The notes below the pieces were generated by a model, which was not told the origin of the DNA, ran no database searches, and saw nothing but the letters and a program-made list of their open reading frames with translations. DNA of 64,000 nt, taken from contig NC_088312.1 of NCBI RefSeq assembly GCF_910592395.1, positions 19,847,292-19,911,291 on the forward strand, given 5' to 3'. The position numbers were made by a program, and so were the translations under genes. This stretch comes from Lineus longissimus. Taxonomy: Eukaryota; Nemertea; Pilidiophora; Heteronemertea; Lineidae. The first letter of the stretch is position 1. Every line of letters begins with the position of its first letter. This document shows, piece by piece, positions 14,071 through 25,930 of the stretch.

Positions 14071-14496
14071 TGTTATTTGCTGAGGTTAATTGTAATCAGA
14101 CCGGCGCTAGAATGTTTTCTTTTTTGTGTTGTATGACAAGTTGTTGACCTCAAGCATTTGTCAAGATTTGAAACACGCCAAGATGTGTGGTTTTCAGCAA
14201 TGCCATGGCTTTTGTAAACTTTTTCAACAAATTTCAGTTCTGCGATCACAATTGTGCAATTTTTTGCTGCACTTCTGCTCTCGAATAAAAAAAACACCGC
14301 CACAATATCTGGGTAATTGTACTTAGATCTGCAGTTTTGGTATGAATCGTGCATAAGGTCAGTTTAAAGCCATTTTTAGCATGTGGTATTTAGTCAGCAT
14401 TTAAGTCCCAATACTACAGCAGAGGCTATTCCTGGAGTTGACAAAGATTTTAACTTCTAATGACTTTACTTTTCAGGATCAGAACTGAACAGAAAC

Positions 14497-17400
14497 ATGC
14501 CCTACCAAATGAAACCTACCCTGCCACGGAGCGTATCTCGATCCGCCCTTGTCGTAAGAGAACGCCTCCAAGAAGCACTCGACAAAGATCTGAAAAAACC
14601 CAACGAATATGATGCACTAGTCCATTACCTTGAAACGTTTGCTGTCTTCACTTCCCGACTGCCTTCAGTGAGGAGACGGTCATGTGAATATATGCGTTAT
14701 TTCATGAATCAAGTCTTGGATAATAACGTTGACTTTGAACTCTGTGATGCTAAGATTATTAACTGGTGGACACCGTTTCTGAAGAAGTTATTCCCATTTA
14801 CTACAACGGGTAAGAGTAGCTCCTTGATATTGTCCTCGAATACAGCCTTGATATTTGGCATGTTTTAATTTTTTACATGCTTCAAATATTTTTGCGATCA
14901 GTTTACAGTTTGAGTATGTTATTTGGGAAGTTGTGAACCATTTGGGACAAATTCTAGAAATTGAAATGTGAATTGCCGTCAATGAATGTTTTCATGTTTC
15001 ATTTGATGAATGTGAATTGCCGTAAATGAATGTTTTCATGTTTCATTTGATAAATGTGAATTGCCGTAAATGGATGTTTTCATGTTTCATTTGATAAATG
15101 TGAATTGCCGTCAATGGATGTTTTCATGTTTCATTTGATGAATGTGAATTGCCGTCAATGAATGTTTTCATGTTTCATTTGATAAATGTGAATTGCCGTA
15201 AATGAATGTTTTCATGTTTCATTTGATAAATGTGAATTGCCGTAAATGAATGTTTTCATGTTTCATTTGATGAATGTGAATTGCCGTCAATGAATGTTTT
15301 CATGTTTCATTTGATGAATGTGAATTGCCATAAATGAATGTTTTCATGTTTCATTTGATGAATGTGAATTGCCGTAAATGAATGTTTTCATGTTTCATTT
15401 GATGAATGTGAATTGCCGTAAATGAATGTTTTCATGTTTCATTTGATGAATGTGAATTGCCGTAAATGAATGTTTTCATGTTTCATTTGATGAATGTGAA
15501 TTGCCGTAAATGAATGTTTTCATGTTTCATTTGATGAATGTGAATTGCCGTAAATGAATGTTTTCATGTTTCATTTGATGAATGTGAATTGCCGACAATG
15601 AATGTTTTCATGTTTCATTTGATGAATGTGAATTGCCGTAAATGAATGTTTTCATGTTTCATTTGATGAATGTGAATTGCCGACAATGAATGTTTTCATG
15701 TTTCATTTGATGAATGTGAATTGCCGTAAATGAATGTTTTCATGTTTCATTTGATGAATGTGAATTGCCGTAAATGAATGTTTTCATGTTTCATTTGATA
15801 AATGTGAATTGCCGTAAATGAATGTTTTCATGTTTCATTTGATACCAGTGACCTTTTAAACTTATCTTGTTGTTGCTTTGTCGCTAGTTTTAAACCATCG
15901 TGGACGAAAAGAAATTATAATACTGCAGAATACCAGTTCAACTAAGCTCAACGATGATTAAATTGATACAGGAATTTCACGGCCAACAAAAATTACTTGA
16001 TGAATACTTGCTTGGATGGAAAAGAAGCCTTTGGTTTTAATCTTGTGCTTACATCATTAACGATTTCCACTTCCAGGTGATGGCAACTGCCTCCTTCATG
16101 CTGTATCCCTAGCGATGTGGGGCTGCAATGACAACAGCCACTTCCTGCGGCGACTGACGTACATCGTGGTTTCCGTAGATGCGCCTGACGAGTTTCGAAA
16201 GCGGTGGCTGCGGGAACAAAAGTACCAGGATGAGTGTGAGAGTCGTCTAGAGATTGTGTTGACCAGCATGGTAAGATTAGTTTCTTGCGCATACCGCTGT
16301 GGATTGTAGTTTGTGCCAAGTGTCACAATATTTGATAATTCTCTGATACTTCAGGTGGATTTTGATCAATGCTGTTAAGTCTCCGGCATCTTTGTTTTGT
16401 TTTAGATTTTATTGACTCTCACAAGGCCTTTAAAGTCCAGTGGAACCTCCCTTAGCGGACGTCTCTCTATTAAGGACAACCTCTCTATTAAGGACAGTAG
16501 CTTCGGTCCCAAATTGGTTGTTTCCATTGAAATCGACCTCTCTATTATTACAGCATTTTTCAGTCCAGAGGGTGTCCTCAATAGAGAGGTTCTACTGTAC
16601 TTAATCTGTAATCACCTCACCTCGGTTTATACTTCTTCATTTTCTTCTTCTTCAGCATGTTCTCTGCACTTAGAGGTGATTTTTCTCCAGGGAGTATTCC
16701 TCCTCCAAGACGGGGTGAGGTTGATACTTATATCATGGCTTTTCATAATGCCACAAATGAAACATTTCTTCTTTTGTCAAATATCAAAATATCTGTTGTT
16801 ATTTCCAGCAATGGCAAACGCAATGGGAGGACATCCTGAAGCAAGCAGAAGACCGAGTTCAGACGACGAATGTAAACGCCACGGCATTGGAAAGCCTGGA
16901 AGGAATTCATATATTCGTCTTAGCTAACATTTTACGCCGACCTATCATTGTGTTGAGCGAGACTGTCCAGCATGACTTTCAAGGTCAGGCCATCGGATAC
17001 AACCATTTGGGTGGGATATATCTCCCATTGCTATGGAAACCAACGGATTGTGTGCGGACGCCTATTGTGCTGGCTTATCATTCCAGTCACTTTGTGCCCA
17101 TGTTGAGTATGATGGATCCGCCAGACGTTGATATGTCGACGGAGACTGGTAAACATGGCGTACCATTAGTCAGTAGCGACTTGCAGCAGTTGCCGTTACA
17201 TTATCTAAAAGAGGGCGAAGAACGTGAGAGTGGCAACCTGTTGACTTTATACCTCGATGTGTTTGAGACTGACATGATCGTCCGGGGCACTCATGTACCA
17301 GTTTTATACGCAAAGTTTCGTTTTCAAGACATTGATCCCGAGTTCAACATGATAGACGGTCACATGGAAATGTTAGATTACACCTTTCAGGTTCAGCAGG

Positions 17401-19702
17401 GTGCAGAGAAGACTAACCTCTTCCCCACCTTGAACAATCTAGATGAACCTGGTCAACCACTTGAACCCACTGCTCCCACAGAGTCTTTGCTCTCGAATAT
17501 GAGTGAAATGTCTATACATACTGTGCCCCGACCTGATCCTCCTGTAGTGCCTCCATCCATGGCAACATCACAGGCTCCTGGACAGATGAACGCTTCCACA
17601 GAAAATATCTTCTTCCCTTCACAGAGGAGTGCGGCTTCATACCCGCCCCGTCAAACTCAGACACCTGTGACGCAAGTGAATGCATCTGCGTCTTACCCTC
17701 CTCCACGGCGGTCACCTGAATATCGGGATGTGTCTATATCCGGCGAGGAGTGCATAACTCCGTCTTGTTCTTTCTACTCCTCAATGGAGACGTATCCGTA
17801 CTGCCACGAGTGCAAGGCAAAGTTGAAGAAGATGAGGAGTAGCCAGCACCTACCTGGAGTTAGAGAAGACGAGGAGAGTGGGCACTCACTGTCTGCCTCC
17901 CGTTTGTCATCTACCGGTCCTAACGATGAGGTATTTGGTGACCCGCAGTTTCGGATGCCAAGTATACTTGAAAGGCAACGCAGTTTGAGTTATGAAGAGG
18001 AGTTGGAACATGATTTGCAGCATCGGCGTGATGAGCAACCACATAGTATTCCGTATACTGCCAATAGGGTTGGCTGTTTGTATCCTGACTGCCCAAAACG
18101 TGGTAAGGGCATTTGTGAGGGAAAGTGCCATGAACATTATAGAGACATTGGGTCTCGAGATCTGCACATGTTACGCACCGGAGAAAACCGGCCAAGGAGT
18201 AGGTCGCACTATGACCAGATGATACCTAGAACTGAGAGGGAGGGTGAGAGAGGTGTAAGGGCAAACAGAGTGACAGCCAGTGCCAGTGAGACAAGAAGGA
18301 CAGGCAGTGAGAGTCCTAGAACTGGACGCAGTGGAGCACCTGAACCTGGAACCAGAAGTCTCGAAAATACAAATACGCCAGCTTCTGCTGCTACCTATCC
18401 GCCAATGTCCCCTGTAAGAATCGGGCAAAGTCGTGGTCGAGTTCCCGGTAATATTCTCGAGCCCACATCGATGAGGTTGCCAGAAACGTGTAGGACACCT
18501 GGCTGCACCAACCTGGGGTATGAGCGATCGGAGGGTTTCTGTCAAACATGCTTCAACGCTATATCGTTAGCGACAGCAGGAATGGCTCGTAACCCAAAAC
18601 AGTCAGATATGGGCAAGTATTCTAGACTTTGGTGATCATGACTTTTCCAGAACTATGGGTAGTTAAGGTTTATGAATAACCCAATCTTTTAATGGGGTAT
18701 ATTTGAATAAGCTTTGAATTAAGAGTTGGCCTGCAGGGCTCTAGAAGTTTTTCCCTGATTTCCTCAGGAATTCTCGGGTTGGTTCAGCATTGATATGTAT
18801 TTCTTTAGGTGCAGCCCTGATTGAGAACATGTATTTGCATCAATTTTCTTATTTCAATTCTCATTATTTTTTCACCAGGATTCCCACCCACTCCCCGCCT
18901 TCCGTGCCGAACTCCAAACTGTATGATCTATGCTAAGCCAGATATGGAAGGATATTGTGAACTGTGTTTCCACAGACTCTTTGATGAGCAACCTGGTTCA
19001 GGTAAGGACATATTCAAAGTTGATGAACATTGGATGAGTTGGATTTCCGATGCAACCAAATTCTGTATTCTAAACCAACAGATTTTTGTGGGTGTTTTGT
19101 TTTGCCAAAAAAAAGGTGAATTGATATTGTTGGCGAAAACTGTTTTCACAATCAAAGTCAATTTCAAATATCTAATGAATGGCATAGAAGTCTACAAATA
19201 GAGGAGCTGCTTCTTTTATTATGGGACGAGATAATGTCATGACATTTTCAATATAATTCTTTTTTATTCTTAATGTTTCTTTGCTGGGTTTTTTTCAGTT
19301 TTATCATCAGTCTCTGAATCAACCAGACCAAACCCTCCACAAAGCCCAACAAATTTACAACAACCAAGGGCAGAGAAATGTCCTGTTCCTACTTGTGATC
19401 GGTACGGGGACCCCGCATACAGAGGTATGTGTAAGCAATGCCTGGATCTACAGACACAGACAAGAAGGACAGGGTTAGAACTTAAACGGAACCCAGAGCG
19501 CCAAAATCCAACAAGAAATCCTACAGCTGGGCCCACAACAACCTGTTCTGAAGTTCATACGGTCTATGAAACCGCTCAGAAAGAGATCATTGAGAGGGCG
19601 AGTAAAAAAGCGACCGGGCGCTGTAAAAATTCACGTTGCCAGAATTATGGGAATGCGTCCTGTCATGGTTATTGTAACAGCTGCTACCAGTCTATGCAGT
19701 AG
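14497..19702 (+). CDS. TNFAIP3: A20-like OTU deubiquitinase with six A20 zinc fingers (5 exons)
   Basis: Exons 14497-14809, 16077-16270, 16809-18612, 18879-19001 and 19299-19702 join (phases 1, 0, 1, 1) into 945 codons. An acceptor at 14475-14476 shows an upstream non-coding exon. The N-terminal half is the A20-type OTU protease: Cys109 in DGNCLLHA, IHIFVLANILRRPIIV, GGIYLPLLW and His263 in SSHFVPML. Five fingers match C-x4-C-x11-C-x2-C: about residues 484-504, 730-753, 780-800, 839-858 and 920-940. A sixth (592-612) has the spacing but His as the fourth ligand. Human A20 is 790 aa with seven fingers and restrains NF-kB by editing ubiquitin on RIP1-type adaptors; the same role here is inference from homology. 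A long Ser/Pro/Arg-rich linker separates fingers. Intron 3 begins GCAAGT, a GC-AG intron, and phases only match if that donor is used. Identity is very likely. Confidence 0.92.
14962..15842. repeat. 44-bp minisatellite, 20 copies, in A20 intron 1
   Basis: Twenty head-to-tail copies of a 44-base unit fill 881 bases with almost no indels. The core reads gaattgccgtaaatgaatg followed by ttttcatgtttcatttgatg. Differences are single bases, e.g. gccgtcaatg in early copies and gccgacaatg in copies 15 and 17. The alternation of copies 14-17 suggests a recent two-unit duplication. Each unit holds a short inverted repeat (atgaa and ttcat). Confidence 0.97.
16437..16599 (-). mobile_element. MITE family 1 copy inside A20 intron 2
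   Basis: Reverse-orientation copy: ccagtggaacctcccttagc at the left end, gagaggttctactgta at the right end, with the inner words of the family reverse-complemented (cggtcccaaattggttgttt). It sits in the intron between the second and third coding exons of the A20 gene. Confidence 0.8.
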
Positions 19703-20189
19703 TGCATGAGTATTTGTAACCGGGTAAAAGAGTCTGTTGTTGGAGTGGCATCGCTGATTATTAAACAAGACTTGCTTATTTCTGTGATGTGTTTCTGTAT
19801 GTTGAAAATGGCCAGGGTATCAAAGAATGAGCCAAGCAGGCGTTTGCAGTGCAATACTTTTGTGTTTTTTGCTTTTTAAAGCTATTGAGAAAATCAAAGC
19901 AGGACAGTCAGTTATAGGCCTATGAATCTGATGTCAGCTTTGTTTCTTTTTATGTCGTTTTTTATAGTGTTTGTAGGTAATACATTTATATGCTGCGAAC
20001 CAGGAAGTATTTATGTTAACAAATGCCTTGTTTATGAGGCAGTGACAATAACTGGTTAAAAGTTGAGTGTAATAGAAAGTTGAAAAGTTAGTGAAATCGA
20101 GCTGTAAATTTATTCACTCCTTCAAGATGAGGGCATTGATTTTGAGTCATACACAATGGTTTGTCTGTTAAACAAGTTTACCATTCTTA

Positions 20190-20404
20190 GAGGGGGACTA
20201 TAGGCAGGAGCAGTGGGGTTAAATTGGCCATCTTCGGGTGGCTTATATGCTCAGTAAGGGCACTGGCTCATCTTAGAGTCAACACTAAATATATTCATCA
20301 TACACATCTAAATAGTTACGTACTGTGAGATGGTAGAGACCCCTATTGGCGAAATTGCGTAACTTTATCTTGCCTACCTAGCTGCTGCCTATAGTGTCCC
20401 TTTA
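20190..20404. mobile_element. MITE family 2, full copy
   Basis: A 215-base unit with terminal inverted repeats of about 20 bases: agggggactataggcaggag at the left and ctgctgcctatagtgtccct at the right. Shared internal words with the 33117 copy are ggttaaattggccatcttcg and ccctattggc. No coding capacity. Confidence 0.75.
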
Positions 20405-21026
20405 AAGGCATGTGCTGTTTGTCAAATATTTAAGCTTTGTAATTGAATTTGAATATTTCAAATTGTGTGCATATGTATCGAACATAGATATCAACATTGC
20501 CGCTATGTAGACAATTATAAAAATATCATGATACCAAATTTCAGCTCATTTGAATGTGTAATGAATCCTCTACATCATTATGTATATACATGTATATGCA
20601 ATTCCATTTCTGTTTTCCAGGCCAACCACCAGTAATTACAAGCAATGTACCTATTTTATAACAAATAGCAATACTTCATTGATCATTTATCAGTAAGATT
20701 ATTTGTTTGACATTGTTTCTGTACCTGCTAATTTAACACATTAACTGGTTAAATTGTTATAACTGGTTCACATCAGTATCACTGTCTTATTCCTCGATAA
20801 GTTTACAATTTAAAATTCTGTACATGTATATTTATTATCAGGTAGTAAGATTAAATGGTTGCTGTAACACTTATTTTTCATAATTATCTGTTTGTCATTA
20901 TATTGTTGTATTGCATATTCAGCTCAGTTCATGTTGGGATTGTGTTGTGTTCTTTGATACTGTAAATTTATCTGCTACAGGGCCATACTTTAAGTACCTC
21001 ACATTTGAGGGGGAGAGTTCAAGGAT

Positions 21027-21190
21027 TTGCGTACATTGTACAATTTCATGTACAATTGTACATTATTTGTACAAGTTGTACCATTTCATGTACAATTTCA
21101 AAATTTGTACAATTTCATGTACAATTTCATGTACAATTGTATATTATTTCTACAATTTGTACAATTTCATGTACATTTTAAAAATTTTTG
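21027..21190. repeat. Low-complexity palindromic gtacaatttcat block
   Basis: Roughly ten words of acaatttcatgtacaat and ttgtacaa type are packed into 160 bases. Both gtac and catg palindromes recur every 10-20 bases, so single strands could fold in many registers. It looks like a degenerate minisatellite rather than a gene, although one frame stays open for 141 codons. Confidence 0.7.
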
Positions 21191-21912
21191 CGTACAGGAG
21201 AGGAGGTCCTGAACCTTGGAATAAATGTACTTTCTTTACTGTACATGTGTGGTATGGCCTCTATCTAGTGTTAGCTATGTTTTCCAATGTGTATTTTCTG
21301 CCGCAAAACTGGGGTATATGTACGTGTAGGGGTTAAAGAATCTATCAAGTGCTTTGAGGTTTTATTAGATTTATGTGTAATTTATGCTGATTACGGACTG
21401 TAATATTTGGAGGAATGAAAAAAGGCCTTGGGTTTGAAAAGGACTTGTTTGAATTTAAGAGATCGCACACAGGGTAGAGGGCTTGTATTTTGGGAAGGGT
21501 GTTGTTTTTGGCTGAGTCGGGAATGGGGTTGGGTAAGGGGTTGGGTAGGGTAGGGTTTTGAACACAATTAAGGGTGTTGGGTGCATGTTGAATTTGTCTT
21601 TTCAGCCCTGATCTAAGCCAGCATATGAATATTCATGTTCTTATATACAGGATTATCAGAACAATTGCCTCTCTGTAAATGTGGCAATATTTACATGAAG
21701 TTTTAGTTGAGAAGCAAGAGAATTTCCCCACAGAATACATTCATGAGCATGACCTACTTGCATAATTTGCAAATTATCTGACATGTAGAATTTTTAGATA
21801 TATCCTACAATGCATGTACAGTATCAATGAGTTTCTCGAACACTTTTATGACTCCATAAGAGACATCTATAGCCAGAGTAGGACAGATTGATAAACTGTG
21901 TGTCGAACAATA

Positions 21913-22090
21913 TACAGTAGAACCCCTCTATTAAGGACACCCTTGGGACTGACAAGTGCTGTCCGTAATAGAGAGGTGTCCTGATTAGAGAGGTCAAATT
22001 GAATGGAAACGATCAATTTGGGACCAAAACTAGTGTCCTTAATAGAGAGGGTGTCCTTAATAGAGAGGTGTCCGCTAAGAGAGGTTCTAG
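21913..22090 (+). mobile_element. MITE family 1, full copy
   Basis: Begins tacagtagaacccctctatt and ends ccgctaagagaggttcta, giving inverted termini of about 27 bases. The inside is the family's ordered set of gtccttaatagagagg repeats around gtcaaattgaatggaaac. Confidence 0.88.
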
Positions 22091-23133
22091 ATATAACTTT
22101 GTGAATTTGTTCTTTTTTTATGCCCTTCTAAACATAAAATGCAGACATTGAAAGTCACTATGAATCAAACTGAAAAATTTACTTAAACAAAGATTTAAAA
22201 TGGTCTCAAATTTGTTTTAATCTTGGTTTTGAAGAGTTTGGAATAATTTTGGTCTGTAAATACTATTTAGTACAATATTAAATAACTTTTACCTTTAAAA
22301 GATGAATAAAACTATTGGATTAAGATGTGCCACTGAGTTACTGTTAATAATTGAAAACAAAAGTTACATGGCGTGACAATTTTCTATCTACAGTTTGGGT
22401 TTGATTAATTTGGATTATATCAAAATTGGAATCTAGTTTTGAATTTTTAATCATATATTATTGCTGTATATATTTGACTGCCAGTGAATTTGTCAATTTG
22501 AAAACGAATTATCCAAGGAAACTGTTACCAGTAAATGTTCTAATAATAATACTGGTCTGCAAATACAACTGTATGGTTTTGAGCTTGAAGGGCTTTGAGT
22601 GCAATCTTGAGTGCCTCATACAAATGTATATATCATTAATTGATTGAGTTGCCAAAAAAGGGCATCCTTTTGTGTTTTTGTAATAAATTTAATTCGTTAA
22701 CTATACCGAATCACTATAAATGATTTGAGTATAAAGTAACCACGTTGGTTTTTTTTTCAATATTCATTTCTTCATCTACCTTGCCAGTTGCCAAGACTGA
22801 TTATATTATGTTTCTCTTTATAAAGGGAGGCAAACCATGCCGTATACATGTAGGAAGGTTTGAGAAAACGCCAGACGTCACTGACCAATTGCAGAAAACC
22901 AAGTTCCAGTATCGGCGAACTGAGACCTGTTACCTCAGGGATTTGTGGCAAAAAGTGCAAATTACAAGAAATTACCGCTATCAAGGTACTATCTTTTGAG
23001 GTCATGAATTTGTTTAAATTCTTCTGATTTGCACTTTTGTGCCTGTTACGAAGCAAGAAAACAAAGGTTTATGTCGATTTCCTCGGGATGAGTTTGTGTA
23101 GACTATCGTTTATATGGTAATGACACTTTAAAT

Positions 23134-23579
23134 AACCCCAACCTGTCACAACCGATTAGGTGACATCGCCCGATTAAGTGACCCCACCGAATAAGTGTCC
23201 ATTTGTCCTCGAACAAGCGTGAATAGTTTCTGAGTTCTGTGAGATCGGAGTGACACCATCGGCGATTTCATATTAATTAATCTGGCCTACATCGCTTGTT
23301 CTATTCCCTCGGTAATGAGGGGAAACGAAGTACACTCGAATCTAGCGCCAGCGGTTACGAATTAAGGCGCTCCGCTGTACCTTACTAAGAGACGACGGAA
23401 GAAGCGTGTGTACCCCTATCGGTTGATTTTGTGTCATTTTCGTTGGGTCACCTAGTGGGTCGATTTGAATTACTTTTTCGGTAAGGTCACTATATCGGTT
23501 GTTTTTTTGTGTCACTTATTCGGTAAGGTCACTTATTCGGGCGATAGTCACCTACATGTAATCGGTTGTAACAACCCCT
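23134..23579. mobile_element. 446-bp element with about 70-bp imperfect terminal inverted repeats
   Basis: The left end reads tgtcacaaccgattaggtga, then cgcccgattaagtgacc and accgaataagtgtcc. The right end is its imperfect reverse complement: gacacttattcggtaaggtc, acttattcgggcgatagtca, then atcggttgtaacaacccct. The middle has a partial extra copy (tttttcggtaaggtcactatatcggttg, in two words). No open frame. It has the shape of a fold-back or MITE-like DNA transposon; no second copy is seen in this window. Confidence 0.7.
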
Positions 23580-25118
23580 ACACACCATAATCTAGTGAGT
23601 GCCGATGATTTTGAATCTCCGATGACTTTTTACTGCATCCCGATGTTGTATCTCTTCCCTCACACACTATAAGATTGGTATACCTCACCTTCGGCGCTCC
23701 TATATCACATAGTTTCGGCTTGGCCTTCAGATGCTTGGAAAATTCATCAATTCTAGTCATAAATTGAAAACATTTCCATTATAAGGACCCGGAGGCTGGC
23801 CATAGTATTATGAACGACGGATTTCGAAAAATCTCCCGATGTTCTCAACTTTCAGATCGTTCCTAGTTTCACACCTTGTTTGGTTTTGGAAATTTGACAA
23901 TATTTTTTGGAAATCGCATATATTACCGCAAGACTGGCTTAACAGAAACTCTGTTTGAAGGTCATGCACTGATTAGAGACAATGTACAAAAAAGCTGGAA
24001 ATAATGATACCCACATGTAGGCCCTCGGTGATTATGAATATTGAAACATTTTCATGGATTGAATTTTTTGGGTCACCCTGGACAAAACTTTCATGGCATT
24101 TTATGGAATATGAGATATCACAAAATTTGACGCGATCTGGACACGCATGAGCAGAATAACTGGGGCAGAACGAAAGCATTGAATGATTGAAACGATGAAC
24201 ATACGATAATGTCAATGGTTTTGTCAAAGACATGACACCAATCTTTCTAGTTCAGTCGTCGGTTTGAATAGACTTAAGACCATAAATAAATAACCATCAT
24301 TATTCATGCTTAGACATATATCTGGATATTTTCATATTTAGGGTCTGCATACAAAATATGCATGGACTCGATGGGACTGTAGCTACGCGACCAAATCACG
24401 TCCAAGTTTGCTGGTTCGGAGGTGACACCCCGTGTCCCTGTCCTTAACGAAGTGGTCTGCAAAGTTTACTTTAGAAAAAGGTAAGCCATCAAACACCATT
24501 TTACAAGCGAGGAGGGGGTTCAATCTTCGCGCAGTAGGAGTCCGGCATGGATTTCCGATGGACTAACGTGGAGCGATCAATCTATCGTTCGCCCGATCGC
24601 GAATCGCTGGTCGATCGGCCTGCGTTATCATTTTCGTCCACCGCGCGTACTTGTCCACATTAAAAAATATGCAGTTGGCCAATCTTGCTTAATTCAATGG
24701 ATTTCACGCGGCCTGAACTCCAGGCATTAGGTGCCGAATCCAGCTTCTTCGCCTTTCTAAGTCCTGAGTGGCTCGTTAGCGCTCCCTTGCTTCAAAGACG
24801 GACAACAACAAAAAATTGAATTTTGTATTTTACTAAAAGCATATTGACTTTCAAGATTTGACATCAATAAGGCTCTGACTACGCAGGCGATTGGCTTCCT
24901 CTGAAAGTTCGGAAAGCTCTGAGGAAGGTTCAAATAATTCATAACCGTTATCCTGTTATGCCTGTTGAAGGTGAAACGGGTGGTACGGTAATGTATGGAT
25001 GCATTTATAAGAGCGCAGAGACAGCACATGTCAGCGGGCCACCGGGGGATAAGCGGTCTTCCTACTCTTTAGTCACGGTAGTCAACTAGTTGTTTTGTTT
25101 CTTCCAGGCAAATTCGTC

Positions 25119-25889
25119 ATGGACATGAATGATGTTTGGTTCCGGGTCAAGGGGACCTTGAAGACCATCCTGTCGATCATCCTCCTGGCAGCCGCCATGC
25201 CCATCTTAAAGATCATCTTCGTGGCATCGCCCACCTTCAGACGAGACATGGCGGCCTGGACGGAAAAGATCTTCCAAGGTTCGCCCATCCAGATTGATGA
25301 TCCGTCGCTAGGTGTCTCCTGGGCGATGATCAAACACATCCTCTTCTCCATCCGGTTCCTCACCTTCTGCTGCGTACATCCGGGACAGAAAGCACATAAC
25401 TCTCGTCTGCTACTCTTGGACGGAAAAACGGAAACGAGGCTCTTTGACTACATGAAAAAAAACCGTCCCCTGGTTGTGAACTTTGGAAGTTGCACCTCAC
25501 CCGCTTGGGTTGCAAAACTAGGAGACTTCAGACAACTTGTGAAAGATTTCACAGACGTCGCGACGTTTGTGACTGTTTATATCAAGGAAGCACATCCCAC
25601 AGACGGTTGGAAGATCAATTCAAACAATTACAAGGTTGCCTCTCACCAATGCATCCAGGAGAGGGTGAAGGCCGCAAAACACCTGGAGGCATTCCGTCTT
25701 CCCTGCCCAGTGGTCGTCGATCTTATGGACAACAACGGCACGTACGCTTACGCGGCCGCGTCTGAGCGTCTCTACATCATACAGAACGAATATTGCCTCT
25801 TTAAAGGCGGCATTGGGCCGGAGGATTACAGAGTGGACGATGTCAGAGAGTGGTTAAAATATTGTGCAAGGCATAAAACAAAAGTATAA
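25119..25889 (+). CDS. Iodothyronine deiodinase homologue with Ser at the catalytic position
   Basis: The coding part lies in one exon after an acceptor (cttccag at 25101-25107). ATG at 25119 gives 256 aa, close to DIO1 size. Residues 12-35 form the single N-terminal membrane anchor of the family. The thioredoxin-fold catalytic part is clear: RPLVVNFGSCTSPAW, YIKEAHPTDGW (His159), SHQCIQERVKAA (His176), CPVVVDLMDN, ERLYIIQ and a Lys-Gly-Gly turn. Deiodinases remove iodine from thyroid hormones using selenocysteine (TGA) in the GSCTU motif. Here that codon is TCA, Ser127, while Cys125 two residues earlier is kept. There is no TGA in frame and no frameshift, and the rest is intact. A Ser enzyme would be expected to be weak or to have another chemistry; that is inference. 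A sequence error (TGA to TCA) is the main alternative. Confidence 0.9.
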   Translation: MDMNDVWFRVKGTLKTILSIILLAAAMPILKIIFVASPTFRRDMAAWTEKIFQGSPIQIDDPSLGVSWAMIKHILFSIRFLTFCCVHPGQKAHNSRLLLLDGKTETRLFDYMKKNRPLVVNFGSCTSPAWVAKLGDFRQLVKDFTDVATFVTVYIKEAHPTDGWKINSNNYKVASHQCIQERVKAAKHLEAFRLPCPVVVDLMDNNGTYAYAAASERLYIIQNEYCLFKGGIGPEDYRVDDVREWLKYCARHKTKV

Positions 25890-25930
25890 TTTGGTGATCC
25901 AAACAAGTTGGCTGTCCTTTTCCTGATACA

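Larger units (their letters stand above)
6599..14476. other. Intergenic region with repeats, no gene seen
   Basis: After the ligand 3'UTR I find no supportable coding exon. The longest frames here start at non-ATG codons and lack family resemblance or splice support. Contents include a short gggaatccc minisatellite (7472-7568), a C tract near 11985, and three copies of an inverted-repeat MITE. The 5' non-coding exon(s) of the A20 gene may lie at the right end, since the A20 start codon follows a splice acceptor at 14475-14476. Confidence 0.5.
19703..25107. other. A20 3' flank and intergenic region
   Basis: No coding exon is convincing. Candidate polyadenylation signals after A20 are ATTAAA at 19760, AATAAA at 21220 and AATAAA at 22305. 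The stretch holds one copy each of MITE families 1 and 2, a gtacaa-rich palindromic block and a 446-bp inverted-repeat element. A 60-codon plus-strand frame near 22,800-22,999 ends just after a possible donor (tcaag/gtacta) but resembles nothing I know. An acceptor at 25106-25107 implies a 5' exon of the deiodinase gene somewhere in this interval. Confidence 0.5.

Noticed and set aside
14962-15842. CRISPR-like array
   Set aside because: Units are contiguous 44-bp repeats without unique spacers in an animal intron; it is a minisatellite.
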